DNA from: UBA2336 sp964419145
GTDB taxonomy: Bacteria; Bacteroidota; Bacteroidia; Cytophagales; Cyclobacteriaceae
Assembly: GCA_964419145.1 (NCBI GenBank)
Contig: CAYQOM010000002.1
Span: 62,001-126,000 of the forward strand
Direction of reading: 5' to 3'
DNA length: 64,000 bases
Positions within the stretch are counted from its first letter, which is position 1; each line of letters opens with the position of its first letter. Under the pieces are notes generated by a model. That model was not told the DNA's origin and made no database searches. It worked only from the letters and a program-made list of their open reading frames with translations. The translations under genes were made by a program, and so were the position numbers. Shown here one piece after another: positions 46,796-56,797 of the stretch.

Positions 46796-47145
46796 TGAAT
46801 AACAATAGTCACTTTATTGATGCGCTTTTCCTCCAGTTTTCCGGTTTGTTCACCACCTCCAAAATTATTCAGATCGTCTTTTTCGGCCAACACATAGTAG
46901 GAGATGGCTTTCAGTTCCTTGAATTTCACAATACCCTTCGCATCTGTCACCCCTTCAGCGGCAACGTTGGTTTCATTTTTATAGTCGTCTTCGGTTTCAA
47001 ATAATTTTACAGTCGCGCCTTCAACGGTATTGCCTAGTTCATTGCGAATGGTAATGTGCATCTGGGTTTTGATGATTTGTTCCAACACCGTTGAGAATGA
47101 TGGAAATACAATGATGAGTCCGAGTATTAAGAGAAGCTTTTTCAT
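46792..47145 (-). CDS. Small exported protein with carboxypeptidase-regulatory-like fold
   Basis: The product of about 117 residues starts at the ATG at 47145 (MKKLLLILGLIIVF); an upstream GTG would add two residues. After the signal peptide it has a prealbumin-like pattern (ITIRNELGNTVEGATVKLFE, then VTDAKGIVKFKEL) typical of CNA-B or carboxypeptidase-regulatory domains. It is coupled to the NUDIX gene. Probably periplasmic or surface; function unknown. Confidence 0.7.
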   Translation of the reverse strand: MKKLLLILGLIIVFPSFSTVLEQIIKTQMHITIRNELGNTVEGATVKLFETEDDYKNETNVAAEGVTDAKGIVKFKELKAISYYVLAEKDDLNNFGGGEQTGKLEEKRINKVTIVIQ

Positions 47146-47207
47146 GTACACTTGAATTTAATGTTGTTCAAAATAAATCTTTTAAAACTTATGGTTGAAT
47201 TACTTTA

Positions 47208-47269
47208 CCGCGGAGGCGCAAAGGCGCAAAGCATTTTTTGATTTCCTTGGCGTCTCAGCGTCTTTGCGG
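47208..47269. repeat. Imperfect palindrome (GCGCAAAG type)
   Basis: Arms of about 24 bases at 47208-47231 and 47246-47269 begin and end with CCGC/GCGG and share AGGCGC/GCGTCT-like cores, with about seven mismatches, several of G-T type. It lies between the GH20 gene end and the small exported protein gene. Confidence 0.65.
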
Positions 47270-47320
47270 TTTAAATTTCAACCGGATTCGAAATTACAAA
47301 ACATCATTACGTTTTTCCAG

Positions 47321-48937
47321 TTATTTCAGTTCTTCGGGTTTTGGTTTACGGTAATTGACATTTTTGCGGTCGAGTAGCATGAATTGATGGGGTAACCGTT
47401 GCACAAAATTGTTCCAGTCGCGGTTTTCTTTTGGCGACCAGACAACTTCAGCTAACGCCAATGCACGCGGATACGCCATGTATTCTGCATGTTCCGGAGT
47501 TTGGATGTACTCCGTCCATAAATTGGCCTGAGCACCTAAAATGTAACTCATCTCCTCCTGGCTTAGTGACGTGGGAGCCGGATCATATTCGTAAACCTTT
47601 TTGAGCGGTGTATTTCCGCCAAACGCTACGGGTTCATCTTTGGGTTCGCCCTGATAGTGATCAAAGTAAAGGGCAAAGCCCGGTGACATCACCACGTTAT
47701 GTCCGGATTGTGCGGCAGCAATCCCGCCCTCTTCGCCACGCCAACTCATAACGGCTGCGTTGGGTGCGAGGCCGCCTTCTAAAATTTCATCCCAGCCAAT
47801 TAATTTTTTGCCTTTGCTGTTCAGGTACTTTTCCATGCGCGTGATGAAGTAGCTTTGCAATTCGTGTTCATCATGCAGCCCTTCGTCTTTTATGCGCTTC
47901 TGGCAGTGTTCACATTTTTCCCACCGGGTCTTCGGACATTCATCTCCGCCCACGTGAATGTATTCGCCCGGGAATAACGTAATGACTTCATCCAACACAT
48001 CTTCCAGAAACTTAAACGTACTTTCTTTTCCGGCACAGAATACATCATCAAAAACACCCCATAATGTGGCAGCTTCATACGGTCCGCCTGTACAACCGAG
48101 GTGCGGATAGGCCGAGAGCGCAGCCAGGGCATGCCCGGGCATTTCTATTTCAGGCACGATGGTAACGAAACGTTTGGCAGCATAGTCCACCACTTCCTTG
48201 ATTTCCTCCTGTGTGTAGTAACCACCATAACGCTGTCTATCAAACTGGTGCGGTTGATCGCTGTAATGCCCAACCAGTGTTTCTTTCCGGTAAGCAGCCG
48301 TGGTGGCCAGCTTCGGGTATTTCTTTATTTCAATCCGCCAGCCCTGATCCTCGGTGAGGTGCCAGTGAAACGTATTGAACTTGTATTGCGCCATCAGGTC
48401 GATGTAGCGTTTAACAAAATCGACAGGAAAGAAATGGCGGCACACATCCAGGTGCAGGCCGCGCCAGGCGAAGCGGGGAAAATCAGTAATGGTTGCGGTT
48501 GGAATCTTCCAACGGTTTTGTTCTTGCTGAATTAGCTGCATCAGGGATTGTACTCCGTAGAATAACCCGGAGGCAGTGGTGGAAAAAATATCAACACCGT
48601 TTTCGTTTACCACCATGTGGTAATATCCTTCCGGTAACATTTCTTTCGAAACAAAACTACGCAGCACAATGGTAGCGGTAGAATCTTGCGTAAGCTTAGC
48701 CGGAACACCTTGTGTTGAAAAGAAGCTGAGTAAGAATTCAGCTACATCCTGTTCTGCGGTTGATCCGGCAGCAATCGTCACGGTATCGGGCAAGGTAAAA
48801 AATCCACCCGCTTGGTTAACGGTAACCGGTATGGGAACAATGTTTACGGATGTTGATTGTATAACTTCTTCCTGTTGGTTGGATTTGCAGCAACACAACA
48901 GGAATATGGAGAGGGCAAAAATTGAAAATCGGATCAT
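47321..48937 (-). CDS. Beta-N-acetylhexosaminidase, GH20 family lipoprotein
   Basis: This 538-residue protein has a lipobox-type signal (LLCCC within the first 17 residues), an N-terminal GH20b domain and a GH20 catalytic barrel. The catalytic Asp-Glu pair is Asp332-Glu333 in HVGGDEC, with upstream FHWHLTEDQGWR and VPEIEMPGHA motifs intact. It removes terminal N-acetylglucosamine or N-acetylgalactosamine from glycans outside the cytoplasm. It stands alone with palindromes on both sides. Confidence 0.95.
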   Translation of the reverse strand: MIRFSIFALSIFLLCCCKSNQQEEVIQSTSVNIVPIPVTVNQAGGFFTLPDTVTIAAGSTAEQDVAEFLLSFFSTQGVPAKLTQDSTATIVLRSFVSKEMLPEGYYHMVVNENGVDIFSTTASGLFYGVQSLMQLIQQEQNRWKIPTATITDFPRFAWRGLHLDVCRHFFPVDFVKRYIDLMAQYKFNTFHWHLTEDQGWRIEIKKYPKLATTAAYRKETLVGHYSDQPHQFDRQRYGGYYTQEEIKEVVDYAAKRFVTIVPEIEMPGHALAALSAYPHLGCTGGPYEAATLWGVFDDVFCAGKESTFKFLEDVLDEVITLFPGEYIHVGGDECPKTRWEKCEHCQKRIKDEGLHDEHELQSYFITRMEKYLNSKGKKLIGWDEILEGGLAPNAAVMSWRGEEGGIAAAQSGHNVVMSPGFALYFDHYQGEPKDEPVAFGGNTPLKKVYEYDPAPTSLSQEEMSYILGAQANLWTEYIQTPEHAEYMAYPRALALAEVVWSPKENRDWNNFVQRLPHQFMLLDRKNVNYRKPKPEELK

Positions 48938-49032
48938 AGGTAAAGGATTTAAGGCAAGTTAAGCAGTTGAGGGTTAGGATAAAAAAGTGCGACCCTGTAG
49001 CAGGGTAAACGCATCTAAAGGGGTTTAGCTTT

Positions 49033-49125
49033 CTCTGCGGATGCTCTGCGTAAGCTCTCTGCGAACTCCGCGGTTTAGAGTTTTACCGCAGAGAGAATAC
49101 AAGAGAACCCGCTGAGGGCCACAGA
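49033..49125. repeat. Long imperfect palindrome (CTCTGCGG type)
   Basis: A left arm at about 49033-49077 with repeated CTCTGCG units faces a right arm at about 49083-49125 with CCGCAGAG and CACAGAG. The pairing is imperfect. It lies between the GH20 gene and the end of the large surface protein gene. Confidence 0.55.
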
Positions 49126-49147
49126 GATTTTTAGGGACCTCGATCCT

Positions 49148-52100
49148 TCAACGCATCAACACCACGCCACCCCGCTGTTCCTGAATTTCTTCTTCGTAGA
49201 TGCTGCGGTATTTCACTACATACGTATAGGTGCCAGCCGGAAGTAATTGGGAGAAGTTGTTGTTGTACCCACCGTTCCACTTAAACAGGCGGTCGCTCGA
49301 TTGATACACCATTTCACCCCAGCGGTTGAAGATGAAGACTTCAAATCCGGTATCATCAATGAAGAAGGTGAGCACACCGAATTCACGGTTTAAGTCAATC
49401 GGGCTGCCCGGGCGGAAAGCTGTAGGGGCTACAATGCGGGGCTTACATTGTTCAATCACATCGATGATATCGGTGCTTACACATCCGAATGAGTTGGTCA
49501 GGTCAACTCCGTACACGCCAGGTTCAATAACCAACAAGGTTTGCGTGGTAATGCCCAATGGTACGCCTCCTTGCGACCAATCGTAGCTGATAAAACCAGC
49601 ACCCGGATCAAGCAGTATTTCGCGTGTATTCGGATCGGGGTTAGCCGGGTTATTACAAATGAGTGCGCGTTGAGGCAGCGCACCGGGTGTGGTTGGGAAT
49701 AGGTCAACCAGATTCTCAACAAAGCGCGTACATCCGGGCAATGTACCCGTTACACGATACAAGCCACCGGTGGTGCGGTTAAGTGTAGCGCTGGTTGCAC
49801 CGGCAATGTTATTGCCATCAACCGACCATTGGAAATTGGTACCGGGCTGGTTGGTTGTAGCCGTTAACGTGAAGGGTGAGCCCGTACACGGTGTAGTGGT
49901 GGTCATGGTCAATTGAAGATCAGCCACAATTACCTGTTTTGCCGGTGAATTGAAGCTACAACCCGATGTTGCATTCTGAACGGTAACGGCATAGGTAGCC
50001 CCATTGTCAGCAGTATTAGCCAGAATGGTTTGTCCGCCTGGTATCGGTGCTCCGTTGCGTGTCCAGATGTAGGTGTAGCTGCCGGGAGCAGATGTGGTAG
50101 CGGTTAACGTTACCTGATCTTCACAGGCATCGGATTGGGTGAAGTCAACAGTAAGGTTGTTGTTCACGTTCACAACAACATCCTGTGTTACCGGGCAGGT
50201 GCCTGCGCCACCAGTAACGGTAACGGTATAGGTTTGTGGTCCTTGAGGGGGTGTTGCTGTTATGGAGGCAATATTTGTGGCGCTGGTAATGTTCGGGCCA
50301 GTCCAGGAATACGTGCTTCCACCAGTCACCGTTACGGTAACAGGATCGGTACATCCATTTGATGCTACCGTAAAAGCCACGGGAGGATTGGGATTTATGG
50401 TGATATCTTCTGTTGCAATACAACTACCATCAGAAACTTCAATAGTATAGTTGCCCGGTGCGGCAACAGGAAGTGTAGTAAAGTTTGCAGCACCTAATGA
50501 GGTAGATGGAACTACTTCAGTACCGGTTCCTGAGTCTGTAATTCTATAAGTGGCTGAAGCTATGGTTACAATGCCGGTTGTTTGCACATCGATCGCCACC
50601 GGATCACAGGTTGGTGTTTGCGCAACCGCGCTGATAATGTCAATTACATTGTCACTTATTCCAACGGTGGTGATGGTAGCGCAACCGGAAACCTGATCGG
50701 CAACGGTAATACCATACGTACCCGCACCCAATGCGGTTAGTCCTGCATTTACCACTGCACCGGTAGGTTGATCAATTCCCTGAAGTGTGGTTGAAGGGCC
50801 AGTCACAAAGTAGCTAAATAAACTTCCTACCGGACTATTAATGGTTAAGGCAATTTGGCCAGTATTCGTGCCGCATGCTGCTGTATTGGAAGGAACAGCC
50901 GTGAACGCAGGTGATTCATTAAACGTAAAGGTTACGGTATCACGGGCAACGCAAGTGGTGATGGGATCAGTTACAGAAACAGTGTATTGATATGTTCCTG
51001 GAAAACTGCTATCAACTGGTTGTGTTTGTGCGGTTCCAGCAGGTACAAATGGCCCTCCATTTGTCGATATTGCCCATGCATATACGGCACCCGGGTTACT
51101 GGCATCCAGCGGGAATAACGGAACATTTTGACACAACGTTTGATCGGGCCCGAGTTCAACCGGTGGCCGGTTATCGGCCACAATGATTGATCCTGCCGAA
51201 GTACACCCACTGACGGTATTGGTGATGGTTACACTGACAATGCTTTGTTGTGATACAGTTATCTCACGGGTTGTTTCACCAGTCGACCACAAGAAAGTAA
51301 GATCGGCCAGATTAGGTGTAGTAGCAGGCAAGGCTTCCAATAACAAGTCGCCATTACAAATTACGGGTTGTGGAACGCCAGCAGGTAAGAAGGTTGGATT
51401 TGGCGGAGGCGGAAAGATGGTGATGGTTTGTGTGAATAACGTGTCTAAACCGCATCGGTTAAAAATCCTTAATGTTACGATGTAATCGCCTGCGGCCGCA
51501 TAGGTATGCTCCACCTGAGATGAATCAGAGGTAAAGCCATCGCCAAAAGACCATTGGAATTCATCAATTGGATCGGTGCCAAATCCGGTGAAAAGGGTTG
51601 GTTCACCCAAACAAAATCCTGCAATATCCATTCCGGGTGGTTGTATGGGATTGCCAACGTTCTGAATGAAGTTCGGTAAACCCAACTGGCTTTGGCCGGA
51701 GGTTAATGCAAAACCATTCACATTGAAATTCGACACTTGTAGCGTATCCGGGTTAACCAAAATCAATCCCAATGCATTTCGGTTGTTCACCGCCACATAC
51801 AACTGTCCGTCCGGGCCAATCTGTATGGCACCAAGTTCTTCTCCAATGTCGGCTAGTGGCGGATTGATTAGTTGCGGGTTTCCTTCAAAGTCAATGTAAA
51901 ACTCACGGATGGCGGATGGTGTACCGCGAAGCGTGGCAAAAATTTTATTTCCAAAAAACTCCACACCATACACCTGGCCATTGGTGGTGTTTAAATCGGC
52001 AATCCGGAAATTGGTTACTACACCGGTAGAATCTACAAAGTCAAATATTTCCAACCGGTTGGAAACTCCGGGTTCCGATAAGGCCACGGCCAACAAATTT

Positions 52101-54388
52101 TGTCCGCCCAGTTTCATATAGCCTTGTCCGGCTTCGGGCGAATTGAACGTATGATCCGAACCGATGCTCGAAATAACCGGACTCAAAATACCGGCTTGTG
52201 TAATGCGGTAGGCACGGAAGGAGTTGTTTCCATATTCATGCGCGATGAGCCAGTTGGCGTTACCGGTGATGCGTTCTGTGCTTCGGGTGAACAGCAGTTG
52301 ATTGAATTCAATAATGCCACCATTGCCATTATCTTCTTTCAAGTCGAATAGCGTGTAGCGTAATTCATACGTTCCTGAACCGTGTACTTCCTGTGTGGTG
52401 AAAATATAGAAGAGTGTTTCATCTCCGGGAACGGGAATGATCAATGCCGATTGGGTTGAACCCGTTTCTCCACCAATACCGGGTGGTATCACAATCGGTG
52501 TTCCGTCAACGGTTTGCGTAATTTCCACATCATTTTTATTGTATACGCGTACCCCGTCTGTGGAGAGAATAACCTGTCCGTTTCGATCACTGATTACCGA
52601 TACACCTTCGGGACTGTTTAGCGGGCCGGAAATAGATATCGGTGGTTGTTCATTAAAATCGATACCTGCGTTTTGCCCGAAGTACCAAATGTTCGCTCGC
52701 TGATCTTGCAACCCATACTCACGGATGTTTACACCTGCATACGCTTCGCATCCTGTGGCATCGGTTACTACTACGTAATAGTATCCGGCAGAATCGGGTG
52801 TGAGAATTGGACCGGTATCTCCATTCGACCACTCGAACGATATTGGTGACCCGCCCTGAACCTGAACTTCTACGGAAAAGTCGTCACTCGTGTCGTTCGG
52901 ACAAGGAGGTACACCATTGTTTACAGGTAGTTCACATTCGCAAGCCGTTGTGTCTTGCACCAACTGCAATTGAAGATCGAACTGAGTAATGTTTATGAGA
53001 TTTGTTGCTGTAGCCGTTTCGCCATTTAAGAAAGCCGTTACAGTAACATTGAATGCGCCACCGTTTTGATACGTATACACCGGGCTCCACGCATTGGAAC
53101 TTTGACCGTCACCAAAATCCCAAACCAGACTATCGGCATCGGGTGTTACAGTTGGGAAAAACGATATGGGTGAATTGGAACATGTACCTGCGGTAACAAA
53201 CGACACGCTTAAGTTCAGATCGAATGCAGGGGAGAAGGAAGGAAATTGTGTTCCGTTAATATTTGGGTTGGAGGGAAATGCTGTTGCTGTATACTGCACC
53301 AATGTTCCAACACTATCGGTATCGGTTAATCTTCCCAGTAAAAATGGTCCGCCACCGGTTGCCTGGTAAAGGTGATAGATGGCCGTATCGGGTGCGATTT
53401 GTATGCCATAGCTGCTGTTTACCGCTACCGGTAAAATCGGTGCAAGTGAAGTAGCTGGATTGGTGGTATCGAATTGAAGTACCTGTGCATCGGCACCGGA
53501 ATCATTTCTTCTTGAAATGTATAAAAATCTTCCTGAAGGACTCCACTCCGTATCGTAAATGGCACCGACCAGGTTGCTGGCAGAGTTGAGCACAAATTGA
53601 TCGAATGAAAGTAAACCGGTAACTGGATCAAAATCAAGAATAGCAATGTTGCGATCAACAGTAAGCGGAGAGACAGCAATTTTTCCAATGCCTTCGTGAT
53701 AGGCAAAGTTGGAGGCTGAAATATTAAATCCCCCGGTCAGGTTGCCGAAATTTGTGGTGGCAAAAACACCTGCGGGTTGTACATGGGTTACGGAGTAATT
53801 ATCCGTTCCGTTTTCGTGTGTGATCAGCCAGTAGTCGGTTCCGTTATCATGCGGTACAACCATCATGGCTTCGGAGCGATTGGTCAATCCGGCAATCGCC
53901 TGGTTCTTGGTGGTAACTTCTCCTGTAAAGGGCGCACCGAAAGCCGAATTTCCCGGCAACGTCATATCCACAATGCTGAACACAATGGAACCACCCGCAG
54001 CACCATTGGCACTGTTGGTGAATACATAATATTGATTGGGCACACCCGGTACCGGGCAGATGGCTACCGGTTGGTTGCCGTTGGTGTTTCCAAGAAGGCC
54101 AGTTCCGTTAGGCATCGGAGTGGCTACTCCCGAAATGTCGTACACGCGCGAACCATCCGTATAAAACATCAGGTCGGCATTGATGGGGTTTGTGGCTACC
54201 GCACTTCCGCCTGTTCCGAACGGAAGTTTCTGATTCGTTACCAATGAAGCTGAATTGTCGGAACGGCTAAACCGGATGGCCGCGTTGCTGTTTCCAAAAT
54301 ACCAGTTATACCGTGCAAAATCCTGCGCTGAAACATTGGCTGCCAATCCACACAAAACAATCACCCACCACCGCATTTTCTGAATCAT
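49148..54388 (-). CDS. Large T9SS type-B-sorted surface protein with PKD domains
   Basis: This 1746-residue protein has a signal peptide (1-21), two long propeller-like halves, PKD domains near residues 420 and 945 (VWDFGDGQSS and FQWSFGDGFTS), a series of SprB-like or Ig-like repeats at about 1000-1640, and a C-terminal gliding-motility-associated type B sorting domain (about 1660-1746, including IFNRWGEMVYQSSD and NNFSQLLPAGTYTY). It is exported by the type IX system and held at the surface, probably as an adhesin or matrix protein. A PorP/SprF-family gene is divergent from it. Confidence 0.9.
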   Translation of the reverse strand: MIQKMRWWVIVLCGLAANVSAQDFARYNWYFGNSNAAIRFSRSDNSASLVTNQKLPFGTGGSAVATNPINADLMFYTDGSRVYDISGVATPMPNGTGLLGNTNGNQPVAICPVPGVPNQYYVFTNSANGAAGGSIVFSIVDMTLPGNSAFGAPFTGEVTTKNQAIAGLTNRSEAMMVVPHDNGTDYWLITHENGTDNYSVTHVQPAGVFATTNFGNLTGGFNISASNFAYHEGIGKIAVSPLTVDRNIAILDFDPVTGLLSFDQFVLNSASNLVGAIYDTEWSPSGRFLYISRRNDSGADAQVLQFDTTNPATSLAPILPVAVNSSYGIQIAPDTAIYHLYQATGGGPFLLGRLTDTDSVGTLVQYTATAFPSNPNINGTQFPSFSPAFDLNLSVSFVTAGTCSNSPISFFPTVTPDADSLVWDFGDGQSSNAWSPVYTYQNGGAFNVTVTAFLNGETATATNLINITQFDLQLQLVQDTTACECELPVNNGVPPCPNDTSDDFSVEVQVQGGSPISFEWSNGDTGPILTPDSAGYYYVVVTDATGCEAYAGVNIREYGLQDQRANIWYFGQNAGIDFNEQPPISISGPLNSPEGVSVISDRNGQVILSTDGVRVYNKNDVEITQTVDGTPIVIPPGIGGETGSTQSALIIPVPGDETLFYIFTTQEVHGSGTYELRYTLFDLKEDNGNGGIIEFNQLLFTRSTERITGNANWLIAHEYGNNSFRAYRITQAGILSPVISSIGSDHTFNSPEAGQGYMKLGGQNLLAVALSEPGVSNRLEIFDFVDSTGVVTNFRIADLNTTNGQVYGVEFFGNKIFATLRGTPSAIREFYIDFEGNPQLINPPLADIGEELGAIQIGPDGQLYVAVNNRNALGLILVNPDTLQVSNFNVNGFALTSGQSQLGLPNFIQNVGNPIQPPGMDIAGFCLGEPTLFTGFGTDPIDEFQWSFGDGFTSDSSQVEHTYAAAGDYIVTLRIFNRCGLDTLFTQTITIFPPPPNPTFLPAGVPQPVICNGDLLLEALPATTPNLADLTFLWSTGETTREITVSQQSIVSVTITNTVSGCTSAGSIIVADNRPPVELGPDQTLCQNVPLFPLDASNPGAVYAWAISTNGGPFVPAGTAQTQPVDSSFPGTYQYTVSVTDPITTCVARDTVTFTFNESPAFTAVPSNTAACGTNTGQIALTINSPVGSLFSYFVTGPSTTLQGIDQPTGAVVNAGLTALGAGTYGITVADQVSGCATITTVGISDNVIDIISAVAQTPTCDPVAIDVQTTGIVTIASATYRITDSGTGTEVVPSTSLGAANFTTLPVAAPGNYTIEVSDGSCIATEDITINPNPPVAFTVASNGCTDPVTVTVTGGSTYSWTGPNITSATNIASITATPPQGPQTYTVTVTGGAGTCPVTQDVVVNVNNNLTVDFTQSDACEDQVTLTATTSAPGSYTYIWTRNGAPIPGGQTILANTADNGATYAVTVQNATSGCSFNSPAKQVIVADLQLTMTTTTPCTGSPFTLTATTNQPGTNFQWSVDGNNIAGATSATLNRTTGGLYRVTGTLPGCTRFVENLVDLFPTTPGALPQRALICNNPANPDPNTREILLDPGAGFISYDWSQGGVPLGITTQTLLVIEPGVYGVDLTNSFGCVSTDIIDVIEQCKPRIVAPTAFRPGSPIDLNREFGVLTFFIDDTGFEVFIFNRWGEMVYQSSDRLFKWNGGYNNNFSQLLPAGTYTYVVKYRSIYEEEIQEQRGGVVLMR

Positions 54389-54571
54389 GTTAAACGTTTT
54401 AAAACTTCAGATACCTCAACTTGGTTTAAACCCTGCAATCGGGCAACATAAAAACGCCCAACCATCACGAAAGTATACAATTTGACCAAAAATATCGTTA
54501 AGAATCAGAAAACACAGGCTTTTACCCGCCCGAGGTTTTTTAAATACTACGAATCGCTTTAATTTGCTCCG

Positions 54572-55642
54572 ATGCTGTTGCGTAAACCGACCCGTTATTC
54601 TGTTTTTTTGATTCTCCTTACCGGAGTGTTCATACTTTTTTCACCGCGGGAAGTAACTGCGCAGGATCCGCAGTTCTCGCAGTTCTACGCAGCGCCCCTT
54701 TATCTTAACCCTGCGCTTACCGGAGGTACCGGGCAGGCCCGTGCCGGCATTAACTACCGCAACCAGTGGCCGGCCATTGATGCCAACTTCACTACCATGT
54801 CGGCTTACTTTGATTATTTCATTGAAGATGCCAGGAGTGGAGTAGGCATAATCCTTAATAGGGATATTGAAGGTCTTGCCGGATTACGTTCCTTGAATGT
54901 CGGGTTACAGTATTCCTATGAACTTCAGTTTTCTGAAAACCTCGGGTTTCGTCCGGGTGCACAGATTGCGTTATACAATCGTGATATCAATTTTAACCGG
55001 TTAACGTTTGGTGATCAGTTTGATCCGCAGACCGGTGAGATTATTAATCCGGCAACAGCCGAGCAATTCCGTACCAACTTCAGCAAAACATTTGTTGATC
55101 TTTCACTTGGTGGTGTGCTGTTCACCAAATCGGCATGGCTGGGTGTGGCGGCCTTTCACCTCAATCAACCAAATCAATCCATCATTGATGAAAACAGTCC
55201 GCTGCCGATCAAACTTTCGGTACATGGTGGATTCAAATACTATATGAAACCCGGAGTGAAAGGCAGTGGTGTATATGCGCAGGAAGCGGAGCGAAGCATC
55301 GCCCCCGTGTTTCAGTATCGCCATCAGGGTGAGTTCGATCAGCTTGACCTGGGGTTGTACTATACGGCAGAGCCCCTTGTGCTCGGCTTATGGTATCGAG
55401 GTGTTCCGTTCAAGCAGGTTAATGGTTTTGTAAACAACGAATCAATTGTGTTGCTGCTGGGCTTCACGAACATTGGCGCCAAGCAGGCATTGAACATTGG
55501 CTACAGTTACGACTATACCATTTCCAAACTGGGTGCAGGCAGTGGCGGTGCGCACGAGTTTAGTATGGTATACACCTGGCCGATGCGCGATCCGCGCAAA
55601 CCACCCCGCGACAAACTGGTGATTCCGTGTCCGGATTTTTGA
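54572..55642 (+). CDS. PorP/SprF-family T9SS membrane protein
   Basis: This 356-residue outer-membrane protein has a signal peptide (ending VTAQ) and the PorP/SprF start DPQFSQFYAAPLYLNPALTG, followed by the barrel-like strand pattern of the family. SprF-type proteins serve export or anchoring of a specific type-B-sorted protein. Usually sprF lies just downstream of its cargo gene; here it is divergent, 183 bases away. Confidence 0.92.
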   Translation: MLLRKPTRYSVFLILLTGVFILFSPREVTAQDPQFSQFYAAPLYLNPALTGGTGQARAGINYRNQWPAIDANFTTMSAYFDYFIEDARSGVGIILNRDIEGLAGLRSLNVGLQYSYELQFSENLGFRPGAQIALYNRDINFNRLTFGDQFDPQTGEIINPATAEQFRTNFSKTFVDLSLGGVLFTKSAWLGVAAFHLNQPNQSIIDENSPLPIKLSVHGGFKYYMKPGVKGSGVYAQEAERSIAPVFQYRHQGEFDQLDLGLYYTAEPLVLGLWYRGVPFKQVNGFVNNESIVLLLGFTNIGAKQALNIGYSYDYTISKLGAGSGGAHEFSMVYTWPMRDPRKPPRDKLVIPCPDF

Positions 55643-55669
55643 TTGCTTAATGATCAGTAAGATTATTTT

Positions 55670-56731
55670 CTAATCAAACACAAAAACCCAAGTACCATTG
55701 ACCTCTTTAGTTCGGCTGCCAGCATAGTCACAGTCCTGACACTCAAATGTTACTGTAAGATGCCCATTGGAATTAATAGAATAAGTGATTGGAACATCAT
55801 CACTTCTTAAAAGTGTACCTGAATCGCCAGTGCCAATAGCTGCAAATGACCACTGGCCACTTGAGGGCCATGGACTTGGAGTTGGACGAGAACCACTAAC
55901 ACTATAATTATATGGGCCATTTGGATTAGCAGGATCAAATATTCCCGAAATTATTAGTTTGAACCCAGAAAAGTCAGATGTTCTTGTGCTACCATTTAAA
56001 GCAGCAGAAATAATATTCCAACTTTTCTTGAGTTTATCTAATTGCTCCTCCTCTTTTGGGGTTAGAGTTATAAATTCTTGAGTATTCCCATAAGCTGTTT
56101 CTGATGAGCTCCTAGCATACGAGCGAGCATAGTATGTGGAATTAGGGACTAGTTCAATTATTGAACTTGTAAATGGTCCGCTTCCTGAGCCATCTGAGGT
56201 TTTGTTATCATTAATAGTTGGATTTTCGGTGGTATTCCAACAAACTCCTCTTTCAATTATTGTTGCGCCACCATCTGAAGTAATGTTACCTCCTGAGGTC
56301 GCAGTTGTTCCTGTAATTTCTGTAATCTCATTCGTGGTTAGCTGAATTACTCCAAAGGTCTTAAATGAAAAGGATAACCCATAGGCAGTTCCATTTTCGT
56401 TTGTCGCATAGGCGCGAAGAAAATAAGTAGTATTAGGGATAAGGTTCAAAATATTACTTGTAAAAATGCCACCTCCGGCCCCGTCATTTGTTTTGTTATC
56501 ATTAATTGTTGGATTAGGTGAGGTACTCCAACAAACTCCTCGTGCCGTTACAGAAAACCCATTATCATTAACTATGTTTCCCCCGGAAGAAGCACTTGTT
56601 GAAGCTATATTTATAATTTCTTGAGTTGTGACCTCTGGAATTTGTGGCTTGCTCTCTTCCGATTCAGAACAGGAAGAAATAGAAAAAGCTAATAGCAAAA
56701 TGAAAATATAGGCTGATAAGTCTTGTTTCAT
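55670..56731 (-). CDS. Lipoprotein with two fibronectin-like repeats
   Basis: The product of about 353 residues starts at the ATG at 56731, giving a lipobox SISSC with Cys21; a longer form from 56809 would add 26 residues ahead of the signal and is unlikely. Two repeats of about 95 residues share the RGVCW block followed by NPTINDNKT and an AYATNE or SYARSS edge, as in Bacteroidota fibronectin-type modules. A C-terminal domain of about 130 residues is not recognised. The DNA is AT-rich: 22 G+C in the 60 bases 56041-56100. It may be acquired. Confidence 0.75.
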   Translation of the reverse strand: MKQDLSAYIFILLLAFSISSCSESEESKPQIPEVTTQEIINIASTSASSGGNIVNDNGFSVTARGVCWSTSPNPTINDNKTNDGAGGGIFTSNILNLIPNTTYFLRAYATNENGTAYGLSFSFKTFGVIQLTTNEITEITGTTATSGGNITSDGGATIIERGVCWNTTENPTINDNKTSDGSGSGPFTSSIIELVPNSTYYARSYARSSSETAYGNTQEFITLTPKEEEQLDKLKKSWNIISAALNGSTRTSDFSGFKLIISGIFDPANPNGPYNYSVSGSRPTPSPWPSSGQWSFAAIGTGDSGTLLRSDDVPITYSINSNGHLTVTFECQDCDYAGSRTKEVNGTWVFVFD

Positions 56732-56797
56732 ATTGTGCCCAATGTATTTAGCTAAAGATTGTCTAAAGATATTAAAAAAATAATTTAGTTTGGTGAA

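Noticed and set aside
53777..54247. 156-residue plus-strand frame opposite the large surface protein
   Set aside because: Antisense to a conserved secreted protein with a normal signal peptide; no supporting motif.
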